Source: Bidens hawaiensis
Taxonomy: Eukaryota; Streptophyta; Magnoliopsida; Asterales; Asteraceae
Direction of reading: 5' to 3'
Assembly: GCA_021521415.1 (NCBI GenBank)
Contig: JAIQDT010000672.1
Location: 310,001-374,000 of the forward strand
Length of the DNA: 64,000 nt
A program made the position numbers and the translations under genes. The notes below the pieces were generated by a model that saw only the letters and a program-made list of their open reading frames with translations, did no database searches and was not told where the DNA came from. The number at the start of each line of letters is the position of its first letter. Position 1 is the first letter of the stretch. Below, in pieces: positions 11,958-24,900 of the stretch.

Positions 11958-14900
11958 CTAGTAGGGTATTTTATCCTTCAAATACATTAATATAGCTTTG
12001 GTTCCACGATCAAGAATCGTCCTTCGGATACTGCAAAAACAGTAAAAAGTAAAGATAGCTGTTCTTCGTATGCTGCAAAACCAGTACAAAGTTGGCAATT
12101 TTACCAATCAAGCAGAGATATATAAGATCATACCTTCTCAAAGGATTCCCGTCAAGTTGCAGCACGTGAAGAGTAGGTTCTAGTAAACCCTGCATAAACC
12201 AACTTCCAACATTAGTATACGTCTGCTAAAAATCCAACGAATTTTGTGCACAGATTGTAAATCTCTAAACCAGAAAAGAGTGTCATAACTCATAATGAGA
12301 CAACCAGATATAATTTTGTGCACAAATAAAAAATTAAGGTTTAAGAACCTTGAAAAACAAATAAGGTTCTGTACACACCAGTTCAGGAGGAAGCGTGCTG
12401 ATGTTGTTGTCTGAAAGGCGAAGCTCCTGAAGAGATGTAGCATTTTTGAAACCCTGCAACAAATATTAATTAATAGCATACTCTAAATTAAACAAATCTG
12501 GCTCGCAACTTTAACCAGGAAGAATGTTACCCCAGGGACCAACTGAAGGGAATTTTGACACATATCAAGAATCCTTAATTTAGGCAAACTTAATATATCC
12601 ACTCTGATCTCAGAAATCCGCATCCTCCTGTTCAATAAAAGTAAAGGTTAATGAGTTACAAAGTCATTCTGACCAAAGAGCTTTTTTTTTGTTTAACAAA
12701 ATCACCTTAAATATAGTTCCTGCAACTGGATCAAAGAAGAAAACGCAGGATTTTCTGGTAAACAGCCTGCATTGCCACTTAGATCCAGAATCTGAAGCTT
12801 GGAAGCAGCTTGAAATCCATCTAATGGAATCTGAAAATGATGAATATTATAATCACATACTGTTTGCTTAATATTCTTTAATAACAGCAATATAAAAATC
12901 TAAATTTATTTACCTTTCTAAGTGGATTATTGTCAAGCTTCAAACACACAAGCTTATGAAGTGACTCCAATATTGCACTTGGCCATTCTTTAATCTTGTT
13001 TCTTGATAAAATCAAAGTCTGCAAGAAGTTAGAACTTAGAACTGTGACCATGAAAATATTACCAATATTTTTTAAATATAACCTCAATGGAAGCACAAGA
13101 AGAAAGTTGAATGGGCAACTCTTCAATCGAGTTGTTTGAAAGATCAAGTTTTGTAATATCACTTGTCTCCCATACTTGTGGTGGAACAACACTCAAACCA
13201 TGTCCTACTAAACAAAGTTCCTAACAAGTAAACATAGTAACATATAATTACCAATTCAACACAGTTATCAATTCAATCAATATAGTAAGAAAGGTTAAAC
13301 CTTTGAACCAAGAGATAACCGAGAGGCTGTAGCAATGACTTGTTCTTTACTCTCGGATGTTCCACTCTCTGCATCATAATATTATTTCAGCTCACTCGAA
13401 CATTTAAATGAAATATTTGCATCAACAATGCGTACCTTCTTCAGCTGGAAGTCTACTTCTAAGAAACCTTAATAATGCAGGAGTGGGTCCCGTCACCAGT
13501 GAGCTGATAAAAGACATGAAACTTGTTAAATTTAGCTTCCTTCATAAACATAGCAAACAAACAAGAGACATGGTTCAATTGTTCAAACCTTCTAAGAGTC
13601 CGTATAGGATTGCCAGTGAGCACAAGCTTCCTCAAAGTTGTCATCAAGCCTAGGTAATAATAACATTTGGAAACGTTATAACTGAATATAATGTTTATAT
13701 AATGAATAATGTTTGTATATGAATAATATGCTAACCTTACCGATCTCAGGGGGAAGCCCAGATAATGAATTATTGGATAAATCCAAAACTGAAAGCTTTA
13801 ATTTACATGCCTCCACTGGATACTCTTTTAACTATAACAGAGGCTCAAAAAGAAAAACATTGAACACTGGATAACTCATTGATTAAAAAAGAAATTGACT
13901 TTGATGTTTCTACCTTGTTTGAATGAAGATCAAACGACCCTAGATTTATAAGTTCTCCAATTTCTGTTGGTAATGACGTCAGTAAGTTATTCCTACATAT
14001 TTAAAGAATGTCAAATGCAAGTATAAACATCAGAAGAAACAAGTTTTTAACCTTTTATTCACAAGAATAGAAAAATACCCCATATAGAATTCTGCCAATA
14101 AAGTGCAACCCTTAATTGATGATGGAATCGATGCAATTTCTGCACCAGAATGACATGGAAAATGTATCACAAAATATAGATATAAGATCAAAGTATAAAA
14201 ATTTAAGGCAAAAAGGAACTTAAAATACTTACTGTTTTGATGCAAGTCGAGGCAAATGAGACGTGAAAGACTTCCAATACTCTCTGGGATGCCACCAAGT
14301 GCATTTTTTGCTGCATCATTAAAGACATGATTACAGATTAAAGGATTATTAAGTTCAGTGAGAAAAGTATGTGACTTGCCTGCATTAAGTTCAGTGAGAA
14401 AAGTCCACGATGCAACCAGTTTCTCAGATAGCATTGTCAGCTTATTTCCCTATAAGAACAAGTGTTTTATGCCCAAACGAACACAAAATATGAAGAATCA
14501 AAATCAACAGTTTGAGATACCTCTACATCCAACTTTGACATTTTTGAGCAATTGGATAGATCTTCTGGCAAACTGGTGAGGCGGTTGTTTGCTGCCTATA
14601 AGAAACCACCAACTTGCAGCATAATATACATGAATCATAATTCATAATCACAAATCTTAAAACTATTGCATTAAACAGCCAAACAAACCTTGAGATCTGA
14701 TAAATCTACACAGTTTCCAAGAGAGAAAGGAAGATCCTTAATTTGGTTACCGGAACAATCAAACCTATAAAATCACATGTTCATGAAAACATTCAACCAG
14801 TATTCATAATTTCATGCAAATTTACAATCAAAAGTAACTAAAAGAAACCTACTTTATCAAAGCAGTCACGGATCCAACTTCTTCAGGTATTTCGCATAAC

Positions 14901-16235
14901 AAATTATTAGAAACATCTAATGCCTTAAGTGCTTTGAGCCTGTCGATGAATACAATAAATAAGATGCACTATAACCAAATAAAGATAAACGATTTAAACT
15001 AATAGGCTTTAAACAACTTAAAATATCTTACTCTCCTATAGCAGTGGGAAGATGAGAAAGCTTATTGTGACTAACATTCAGCACTGACAACAAACGTAAG
15101 TTTCTTATGTCTTCCTTTAGCAATTGAATCTCATTATGAGCTAATATCAGCTTTTGCAACTCAACCGCCTCCCACCAGTTTTCACCTTCACCAACTGCAT
15201 CCAAACTTTTGTACACCTCATCTGGCACATCCCTGATACAGAAAACATGTCATGCAATTTGGGCTGTAAACCAACCGAGCTTTTGGTGGGAGGTTCATTT
15301 ACGTTCGTCCGTTTAATAAACGAACCCCTTGAACAAGGAATTTTGTTCGATTAACTAAGTGAACGAACACAAGCAGAGCCATGTACCTTCATTAGTGTTC
15401 ATGAATGTTCATTAGCGTTTGTTTATTTGTTTATATGTTTGTTCATTAACGGCTTTTAATATTTTTAATGACTTTTCTAATCTTACCATTTATATTTAAT
15501 CAGAATTATTAACTACTATAACATTATATATATACCAAATTTTGCATATAAAATTTTCAATTTTGACCAACTTTGACCAAATAACGATTAATCAGCGACT
15601 AGTTGGTGGAGTACCGACTAGCAATTAATCAGCGCAATTTTTACAACCATGACTATAAAACAAAAATACCGATAAGTATTACGAGATTAATTTATATGTA
15701 AATCAACATATGAATGTTATAAAAAACACCAACACAAACTTGGTAGCTAGACTGAACCACTGACACACGGATCAATCTCGGTTAGCCAGATCAAATAAAA
15801 ATAAAGCATTGTTTGTGTTCGTTCGTTCAGAAACAAGTTCATTTTTTAATGAAGGTGAACAAGGCCTTGTTCCGTTCAGTTGGGTTACATGCACGCAATC
15901 GATCAAAGATTTGAAAGAATTACAATGACCTAACTAACGGCAGCAGCTAAAATAAGCTGGTAATAAATGAATGTAATAGATCTTGGGAAATAAATCAGTG
16001 TGTGTTAAAAATGTGAATTCCAAATAATTAAATAATAAAACCGAGTATTATATATATATATATATATATATATTACTGAGCTGATTTCTTCAACAGAATA
16101 GAATAGAATATGATTATTATAGAAGTAATTGAAATCGAAGGAGAAGGAGAGTGGTTAAATTATTAATTACTTGAGAGATCGATTTGAAAGATTGAGAGAG
16201 CCAGACGCTCTGGCGGCCTTTAGCATTCGATCCAT
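11958..16235 (-). CDS. LRRC40-like leucine-rich repeat protein, 20 exons
   Basis: This is an intracellular leucine-rich repeat protein of the LRRC40 family (plant role unknown). The exons, high to low, are 16171-16235, 15032-15232, 14853-14939, 14689-14764, 14521-14595, 14380-14449, 14233-14310, 14079-14139, 13914-13992, 13741-13831, 13589-13649, 13436-13503, 13301-13368, 13083-13220, 12914-13018, 12706-12830, 12531-12627, 12379-12453, 12134-12189 and 11958-12030. All phases join to an open frame of 582 residues, close to the length I recall for the Arabidopsis homologue. It opens [20 protein letters not shown] and continues [15 protein letters not shown]. Repeats carry LxxLxLxxNxIxxLP spacing throughout, for example [27 protein letters not shown] and [13 protein letters not shown]. 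The end is [16 protein letters not shown]. There is no signal peptide or membrane segment. Intron 6 has a GC donor instead of GT. Confidence 0.92.
14345..14400 (-). repeat. Exon 6 end duplicated into intron 6
   Basis: The 21-base string ATTAAGTTCAGTGAGAAAAGT (plus strand, written here only as first and last parts: ATTAAGTTCAG...GAGAAAAGT) occurs at about 14348 and again at about 14384. The second copy is coding (exon 6, FLTELN) and the first is inside intron 6, just past the GC splice donor at 14379-14378. Confidence 0.7.
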
Positions 16236-16347
16236 TGATCTTGATCTCTTCTCTACTCCGATCAGAATAATATTATTATTATCAACATCGATTGAAGATG
16301 ATGCATTGATTGTGAGAGTTGATAATCAAAGATTGCCCAAACACTGG

Positions 16348-17537
16348 GTGTGTGTTTGGCCTAGTTGTTTTTTTTCTCAATAAAGCTTATAACTTTTTGT
16401 AATTTTTTTTTATAAAATAAGCTTAATTTGAAGTTTGGTTTTGTTTTTTTTTAAGTTTATGCTTATTAGTTTTATAGGCTAATTTGAATAAGTTTATTTG
16501 AATATGGTTTTTAGCTTATTTGTGTAAGGGTGTAAGTTACTCATTTACCCTCAAATGATTGTGGATTAATAATTATTGAAGCATCTTATTACTGTAAAAA
16601 ATTAAAAAATGATGGATTTAACAACTTATTAAGACGTGTAATTAATATAAGAGGCAACTTATTACTATAACAATTTATTGATGCATAACTGGTAAAGAGA
16701 CAAATGGAGGATTTTTGGATAAGAGGCAAGTTATCGGATATCCAAATACTAGAGGTTATCTAGCTCCATATAAAGAAACCAACATTTGTTATCATATACC
16801 AGATTTTCGTTGTGGAAAAACGGTTGCTAGTCGTGCTCCTAGAGGACCTAAAGAGATATTTAACTATCATCATTCATCATTGAGAAATGTCATTGAACGA
16901 ATTTTTGGAGTACGGAAGGCTAGATGGGAGATATTATTATAACATATGCATGTCAATTACACCTAATAGACACAAGTGAAGATCGTGATAGCATCAATGA
17001 CAATTCATAATTATATTAGAAGAAAAGATACATGTGATGAAGGATTTAACAAGGCGCAACAAGAATCTTACACTCCAAATAATGGTATTAACGGTCGAGG
17101 ATCTAGTGACATTAATGAAATAGACGAAGACACAAGTACATAATGCAGAATATATGATTTATTGAGATATGATTGCATGATATCTAACCAAACCACGATG
17201 AATGTTTATTGAATATTAATGTATTTTTGTAGAAGTTTTACGTCATCCTCGATATAAATTTATCAAAAAATGATGGTATAACTCATAAAAACAAAGTAGA
17301 TACATATAAAATATAAGTTATGTGATAATATGTAACAATGCCCTTTTTGGTCATTTTACTAACATAAGCTAAATAAAAAAAGCTAACATAAATACTTAAA
17401 AAGAACTTATTAACTTGTAGAATATAAGCTAATACAAACACTTAAAAAGAACTTATCAAATAATAAAAAATAAGCTACATGTTACTTTAAAATATAAGCA
17501 TGAGCCAATAAATAAAAGTCAGGCCAAACACCCCCTT
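16348..17537 (+). mobile_element. PIF/Harbinger element remnant with terminal inverted repeats
   Basis: The left end GTGTGTGTTTGGCCT (from about 16348) pairs with the right end AGGCCAAACACCCCC (to about 17537), and both sub-terminal regions are rich in AAGCTTAT/ATAAGCTT. The enclosed pseudogene encodes a Harbinger-type nuclease. I could not define an exact 3-bp target duplication. It starts about 110 bases upstream of the LRR gene start codon. Confidence 0.65.
16710..17143 (+). pseudogene. Harbinger transposase (DDE_Tnp_4) C-terminal remnant
   Basis: The frame reads GYPNTRGYLAPYKE, APRGPKEIFNYHHSSLRN and VIERIFGVRKARWEILL, the end of the DDE nuclease domain. After in-frame stops at 16940 and nearby it continues in the same frame with KIVIASMTIHNYIRRKD and an acidic tail. 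The catalytic N-terminal half is missing, so this copy cannot be functional. Confidence 0.85.
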
Positions 17538-18151
17538 GGTACATATGAACCTATTTTCCTATTTGTGTAATCTATATTTATATATATTTTTATTATTTTA
17601 CTTTCTACATAGCTTTGTTGTGAGTCAAGCCAATTCGGCATGGGTTCTGGCTTACATGAGTTGGTTTGGTTTGGCATGGCTCGTTAATTTTTAACAAGGC
17701 GATATTTTAGTTTTAACATGGTTTGTAAAAAGCTCAAGCCAACTTGTGACTTGACGAACCAACCATCTTTAACTTAAGATTTAATATTGATATAAATGTT
17801 AATATTACAGGAACCTCTAATGCACTCGCTAATTATATTATGTGAGATCATTTATAAATAAATCAATTATAACTTATAAAAATTAAAACTTGAGAATTAA
17901 CTTAAATGAAACAAACAAGGGGGCCAACGAGCGAGCTTATTACATTTACTAAAGCTCAACTCTTTTATAAACCAAGTTAGCTTAACTCGATTCATTTATA
18001 AAAGAAGTGATTTTAAGGTTAGGTATCTATTAAAAGTACAGGGACTGTTTCTGTAATTTACAACAGAATAATATCCCAAGAATAAAACCCTAGAAGTAGA
18101 AAGCCTAAACAACCATCAGCTGCTGCTTACCGAACTGCAGGCTTCGTAAAA

Positions 18152-21100
18152 ATGGTGAAGAAGACGAAAGAGAAGTCTGTGAACGTGTCAGGTAAGCCGA
18201 AGCATTCTCTAGACGTCAACCGGAATGCCGCCGGAAACAAAAACAAAAGCGGCCGTACCTCCGCCACCGTGCGGCGTCTTAAGATGTACAATACAAAGCC
18301 GAAACGTGACGCCAAAGGAAACATTCTAAAACATGATCTGCAGTCAAAGGAGCTGCCGTCTACTCGTATTCAGCCTGATCGCCGCTGGTTTGGTACGTGA
18401 TGTTTTAATTTATGTTAGATTGTAGATTATTGTGTTGGTTAGGTTTATAGTTAGTTAAGACTGATGGATGAGTTCATTATGTTATACTGTATATTTTCCT
18501 TCGGTTATATTAACCAATCGATTGGGTTAATTTGGCTAGTTTTCGGTTTCGTTAATTTTGGTTGATCAAAGTACATGAAGTGGAGGTATAAATACATGAA
18601 ATTGAGGCATTAATACATGAAATTGAGGCATAAATACATGAAATTGAGACATAAATACATGAACTTCAGGCATAAATACATGAAATAGAGATATAAAAGC
18701 TAGAAATATATGAATGGTTTGTTTCAGTTAATTTCAGCTAACCGAGGGTACAAAAAAATCTGTAACCAGTTTTTGGTTTCGGTTAACAGTTCGGTTATTG
18801 CTCACCCCTAATATTTTCTGTTAGTTATTTTAGACTGGGTATTTTCTGTAAGACTGTAGACGGTGTTAATTAAGACTGATGGATGAGTTATTGAAACATG
18901 AGATGAAGCTGATCTTACATTGTCTTATTAAATATTCTTCTGGTTAACACTATAGGTAACACTAGGGTTGTAAATCAGAAAGAGCTTGAGTTCTTTCGAG
19001 AAGAGTTGCAAACTCGGCTATCAAATAATTATAATGTGATTATAAAAGAGAGAAAGTTGCCTATGTCACTTTTGAATGATCATCAGAAGGTAAGTCAGAT
19101 TTGAGATGCTTTAGGATGTGATCATATATTTAGTGCAATTTTGATGTTTTTTTATATAATTTGAAGCAAGCAAGAGTTCACCTTCTTGACACTGAGTCAT
19201 TTGCTGATGCATTTGGGCCAAAAGGGAAGAGGAAACGTCCAAAACTAATGGTGTCTGATTATGAATCATTAGTAAAGAGGGCTGATGGTTTTCATGGTAA
19301 TTTAGTTTTGTCTAGTTTTGAGAGTTCAATTGTTGTTTTTGCTATAACTGTCTCTAGTGAATCACTGAATCGCTAATTGTTTAAATCTTGTATTAATATG
19401 TGTGCCAACTTTGTAGATGCATTTGAAGAAAAAATTGGTGGTGTTGATCCGACAGATGAAAATGTGGATGGATTTAGGGATCTAGTTCGCCACACAATGT
19501 TTGAAAAGGGTCAAAGTAAACGTATATGGGGTGAGCTTTACAAAGTCATCGACTCTTCAGATGTTGTTATCCAGGTTAGTGGTGTGCCAACTCCTTTTAT
19601 GTTACAGTCAAATGCTTATGTAATTATCTTTGATTCTTTTCTTTATATGCATAATGTTTTTGAGGGAATGAATTGATAAGTGGTACACATGTTTCTGATT
19701 ACAGGTGTTGGATGCTAGGGATCCTCAAGGTACTAGATGTTATCATCTTGAGAAGCATTTAAAAGAACATTGCAAACACAAACACATGATTTTACTGTTA
19801 AACAAGGTAACTGTGATCTATTTCTGTAACTAAGGTCTTTTTAACAAGGTAACCATGATCATTAAATTTTTTACTCGCATTTGTGCAGTGTGATTTGACC
19901 CCACCATGGGTCACCAAAGGATGGCTTAGGGTACTGTCTAAAGAATATCCTACTCTCGCGTTTCATGCCAGCATTACTAAGTCTTATGGCAAGGTATGCT
20001 AATTGTTATTAGTTACTCATATGTATATGCATGATTTCTGCCATTTTAGTTTCTGTTTGATGATCTTTTGTTAAATTGCTTACAGAATTCCCTTCTATCG
20101 GTGTTGAGACAATTTTCACGCTTAAAAAGTGACAAGCAAGCTATATCGGTTGGATTTGTTGGGTACCCAAATGTTGGAAAGTCGTCAGTAATTAACACGT
20201 TGCGTACGAAAAATGTAAGTTCATTATTTCTTTTTTTCTAAGCACGTGGAGGTCTTAACCGAACTTGATTATATTTTTTTGTTTTCTTTTATGAAGGTCT
20301 GTAAGGTTGCTCCAATTCCTGGAGAGACGAAAGTTTGGCAATATATAACACTTACAAAAAAGATATTCTTGATCGATTGTCCTGGTGTTGTTTATGGAAG
20401 CAGTGATACAGAAACTGATATTGTTTTAAAGGGCGTGGTATGTGAATTTTAACTTTTATCATAATAACAATTCACTTTCATTTCAAAGATTTTGCTTATG
20501 CTTAGTGTGTTATATTTGCAGGTTCGAGTCACGAATTTGCATGATGCCACAGAACACATTGGTGAAGTGTTGAACCGTGTCAAGAAAGAACACCTTGAAA
20601 GAGCATACAAGATAAAACAGTGGTATGCCTTATTTTTCTGATGTATTTGTCTCATAAAGAAGTATTAGTATTTTTAGAATTGCAAATTCAATTTAAATTT
20701 TATCTGATTTTATGTCACAGGGAAGATGAGAATGACTTTCTGGTTCAGTTATGCAAATTAACAGGCAAACTTCTAAGGGTAACTTTTTCTCTCTATTCTC
20801 CAATGGGTTAAACATGTGAAAGTAATTTGCTTTATTCAAAATGAGTATTGTGATATATGTTTTATGTTTGAATATACAGGGAGGTGAACCTGATTTGATG
20901 ACTGCAGCAAAAATGGTTTTACATGATTGGCAGAGGGGTAAGATACCCTTTTTTGTTCCACCTCCAAAGCAAGACGGACCAGAAGAAGCTGATGTGGCGA
21001 AGGAAGATGTGGTGGTTGACGAGGACAAAGATTTAGCAGCAAAAAGAAGCATTGAAGACATTGTTTCCTCACAGCAGCTAAAAGATGTTCCTTTTCAAGA

Positions 21101-21152
21101 GGATCTGTTTACTGAGAATGAGCTAAAGGGGGATGCTGCAAATGAAGTGTGA
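18152..21152 (+). CDS. NUG2: Nuclear/nucleolar GTPase 2 (NUG2/NOG2), 60S ribosome assembly
   Basis: This circularly permuted GTPase of the YlqF/YawG family acts in late 60S pre-ribosome maturation in the nucleolus and nucleus. There are eleven exons: 18152-18392, 18956-19089, 19167-19296, 19417-19574, 19705-19806, 19889-19993, 20086-20214, 20297-20437, 20522-20622, 20721-20778 and 20880-21152. All phases match, giving 523 residues. The basic N-terminus ([19 protein letters not shown]) is the NGP1NT region. VLDARDP precedes the G4 motif NKCD (about 254-257), then the P-loop GYPNVGKS (316-323), PIPGETK (G2) and DCPG (G3, 360-363). G4 before G1 is the permuted order of the family. The acidic C-terminal tail is typical. 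Intron 1 contains a 21-bp minisatellite. Confidence 0.95.
18573..18699. repeat. 21-bp minisatellite, about six copies, in NUG2 intron 1
   Basis: The unit is approximately ATGAAATTGAGGCATAAATAC, repeated about six times with one to four changes per unit. It is flanked by TTCGGTT/AACCGA repeats, and CTCACCCCTA at about 18803 suggests it sits inside an old hAT-like insertion. Confidence 0.75.
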
Positions 21153-21965
21153 TCATAGGTTTCGGTTTTCTTGCATAGGTTTTTTTGGTAATTTTATCTG
21201 GTTTTAATGATCTGTTTTACTTTTTGGGCTATTTATGCACTGGCTGTTGTAACCAATTTATGCACCTTTGAGAGTGATACTTGACTAAAATTTTGTTTTA
21301 TGTGTTAGAACAAGTTTATATTCAATTGAACTGTAACAAACAAATGCTCCTGAATAGTTTGATTATAAATTATTATTATAGAAGGATTTGTGGAATTAAG
21401 GGACTGTGCTATACAGGCGTTTAATGTACATGTTTTTCCTGTCACATAAGTTGTTTCACTTGTATACGGGTGTTTAAAGTTGAGTATTTCTATGCAAATG
21501 GGCGTGATGATTCCCTTGTAAATGAGCGTTCGTCCTTGCTTGTCCTGGTAATAATAAAGTTGGTTCCTTCTAGCCTCACCCATAAAAAACATATAGAATA
21601 AACATAGAATAAATGTATGACAACGTTGTCTCGCTATATTAAAAGCTCCACTATTGTCCATATTCAATTTTTTTGAAACGGCTACCTAACTTAACAGAAT
21701 CAATATATCAAGATGCCTCAAGATTCCATGTGGAGGGACTGCTACTCATTTCTAGAAAAACAATCGCTCATTCGCTCTTCATTCATAGTTTATTTGAATT
21801 CAAGTAATGGATACTATGAGTTTTTGTCTGCAGAATCTGTTCTGGATTATAGTGGGTGTACTGGACTGGAGTCACTTCATCTATTAAGCCATCCTATGTG
21901 CTTGTTATGCTGATAGATCGACGAATGTTCTTGAATCTTAGAGAGCACATAACTTGTTAGACTAA
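21153..21965. other. Spacer between NUG2 and the MLO gene
   Basis: It contains the NUG2 3' UTR and the MLO upstream region. A minus-strand open stretch at 21305-21667 has no recognisable domain or codon pattern and is not called. No repeats with clear ends were found. Confidence 0.4.
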
Positions 21966-24900
21966 ATGCCTTCAGAGGATGCCAAAGACGAATCAAGATC
22001 TTTAGCTTTAACTCCAACATGGGCCGTTGCTATAGTTTTGACAGTTTTAGTCATTGTCTCTTTGACAGTGGAGCGATCAATTCATCATTTGGTCAAGGTA
22101 AGTTCATTCATCGGTCATCCTGCTTTCTTACTCCTCAAATGAAAGCATCTTCATGACATAATAGTTAATATGCTCTTCTGCGTGCCAGTGGTTAAAGAAA
22201 GTGAACCGCAAACCACTGCTTGCTGCTGTGGAGAAAATGAAATAAGGTAATTGGTATATTAATCTTACTCAAGATAATCGAGCGTACCATTATCGTTAGG
22301 GCTGTAATCGAGCCGAGCCGGGGGGGGGGTCGGACTCGTCTTGTTTACAAACCGAGCCAAGCATTTATCTTGACGAGATGAAATGTTGAGCTTGGGCTCG
22401 GCTCGTCAAAAGCTTGATCCAGCTCATTTAATTGTAAAAAAATGAATTCTTTTATATTTTACACTTAAATGCAGAATTTGTAAACTACAAAAGTCATAGA
22501 AATTGTATACAATGAAACCAAATCAATGTTAAAATATCACAGAATTAATATACATATAATGCAGAATTTATAAACTACAGAAGTTGTAAAACCTAATAAA
22601 TGTTAAAAATCGGATATAATGAACGAAATTAAACATAATATACTTGTTCCATAACGAACGCATATTGATAACATGATAAATACCATAAATAACCACCCGT
22701 AAAAATGACTCAACTACCCTTTTAGCAAAAATTTGAAAACTGCCATGTGTCAACCTAATATGGCTTCCTAGGGCTTTTTTTTACACCAAATGGCCTTTTT
22801 AGCCTGAATTTGGGATTTAATTTAAACGAGCCAAGAGCTGAGCCGACCTTGGCTCAGGCTCGACTAGTATACAGACAAAATCAGCTCGGTTTAGCTTGTT
22901 TTTAAACAAGCTGATTTCGGGTGAGCCGTGAGCTTTTTGAACAAGTCTAATATATTAATTAATAGGTTGATCATTGATGGTTGATTGTTTGCAGAGTTGA
23001 TGCTTCTTGGCTTCATATCACTCCTTCTTGCAGCCACTTCTAATGGTATATCCAACATTTGCATCCCTTCGAAGTTCTACAATGGTGGTTTTCATCCATG
23101 CAGCAAGCTTGATAACAATCCACATATTGAGGATAGTAAACGTAGGCTTTTAAGCGAATCAAATAGAAATATCTGTAAAAAGGTGAGCCCGTTATTTAAA
23201 TAATCACTATGGTTTTCCTAGCTTCTATCTTACTGATTTATGTTAACATTAAATCTACAGAACCATGAGCCATTTGTATCATATGAAGGACTCGAGCAAC
23301 TGCATCGTTTTATTTTTGTCATGGCAATTACACATGTAACGTATAGCTGCTTAACCATGCTTCTGGCAATAATGAAGGTTTTATTCTTTTTCTTTCTATT
23401 ATTCATTGATTATCTAGCTAATTTTAATTATACAACCAGATTCACAGTTGGAGGAAATGGGAGGATAATGCTCAAATGGACCGACATGGTGTGCTAAGTG
23501 GTATGATATGGTCATTTCTAGTAAAGTTAATCGATTGTTATTAATTGAGTTGTTTTAAGGTTATTTTTGTGTGCAGAAATATCAAGAAATGAGATAATGA
23601 GGAGGCAATCATCCATCTTAAAATTCAACATGTCTAGTCCCTTAGTTAGGAATGGCTTCTTCACTTGGATGGTAGATACACTATCTCTATTAAACTGCTA
23701 AATGTTATTTAATAAATCTTATATACTTTTCTTTTGTGCTAATTTCCAGGTTTGTTTCTTTTGGCAATTCGGGAGTTCAGTTGTTCGTGCTGATTACTTT
23801 ATGTTACGTGAAGCCTTCATCATGGTATGTACTATGAACCCCAAGCTCGTTTTATTAATTACTAATTTATAAAAACATTTTTGAACAGTTTATACTTTTA
23901 TATTGACATTCACCTTTTTTTGTGTTTCTTATTCTGCAGAACCACAACCTTACCTCAACATATGATTTCCACAAATACATGATTCGCTCTATGGAAGAAG
24001 AATTTCAGATGATAGTTGGCTTATGGTAAAAAATAAATAAATAAATTATATTCTCAGATTTGATAAAGTGTAGGGATATTATGGATTTATTGCAGTATTC
24101 ATTCATTTGGTCTGCTCCTATAAGAATAATAAATAAGATTAATAAATGGGAAAAAAAAATTCTTTTAGGGTACATTTGTTGGTTTTATAATTATTATTCC
24201 AGATAAAATCTGCTGAATTTCTGTTATTTCTTGCAGCGGCTCGCTCTGGGGATTGGTGGTGGCTTTTATGCTGTTTAATGTGAAAGGTGACTTCTTTTTA
24301 TTGCTGGTGCCACATAGAAATCATTGAAAGACAAGGAAGCTTAAAACAAAATTTTAATTGGATTTTAAACCTCTTTTGTAGTATCTAATCTTTATTTCTG
24401 GATTGCTTTAATTCCTGTTGCTGTAAGTACTAAATTCTGTTAAATTAATATCTGATCATCCTATAACTCTATAAGCTTTAAATTTTAATAGTTCCAAAAC
24501 AACTTTATTGTTTTCACAAAGCGCGTCTATACTCATCTTTTTTCCAAATATCATGACTAATATCACCACGGCCCACTTTCCTCGTATACTAAGAAAAACT
24601 TTGTATGTAAATATGATGCCAGCTTTGCTTGTACATCTTATTTCCAAAATTGTTTGCATTTAGGGTTCTGCACCAATTTTTTGTTTTTTTCATATAAATT
24701 CTAATAAGTATAATCATCATAGACATATTTTCTTGTTCTACTCTTGGGGGCAAAACTGCAACATGTGATAGCTACTTTGGCACTGGAGAGTGCTGCAATC
24801 ACCGGGTATTTTACAAAAGCCAGGTTAAAGCCTCGAGACGAGCTTTTTTGGTTTAAAAAGCCAGAACTATTGTTGTCACTAGTTCATTTTATTCTTTTTC

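Larger units (their letters stand above)
16236..18151. other. Divergent intergenic region between the LRR gene and NUG2
   Basis: The two genes are transcribed away from each other, so this stretch should carry both promoters. Most of it (about 16348-17537) is a dead Harbinger element. A second repeat rich in AAGCCAA/TTGGCTT lies at about 17610-18000. No other coding signal was found. Confidence 0.5.

Noticed and set aside
21305..21667. 120-residue minus-strand open stretch between NUG2 and MLO
   Set aside because: No recognisable domain, AT-driven composition, and it lies in the NUG2 3' region.
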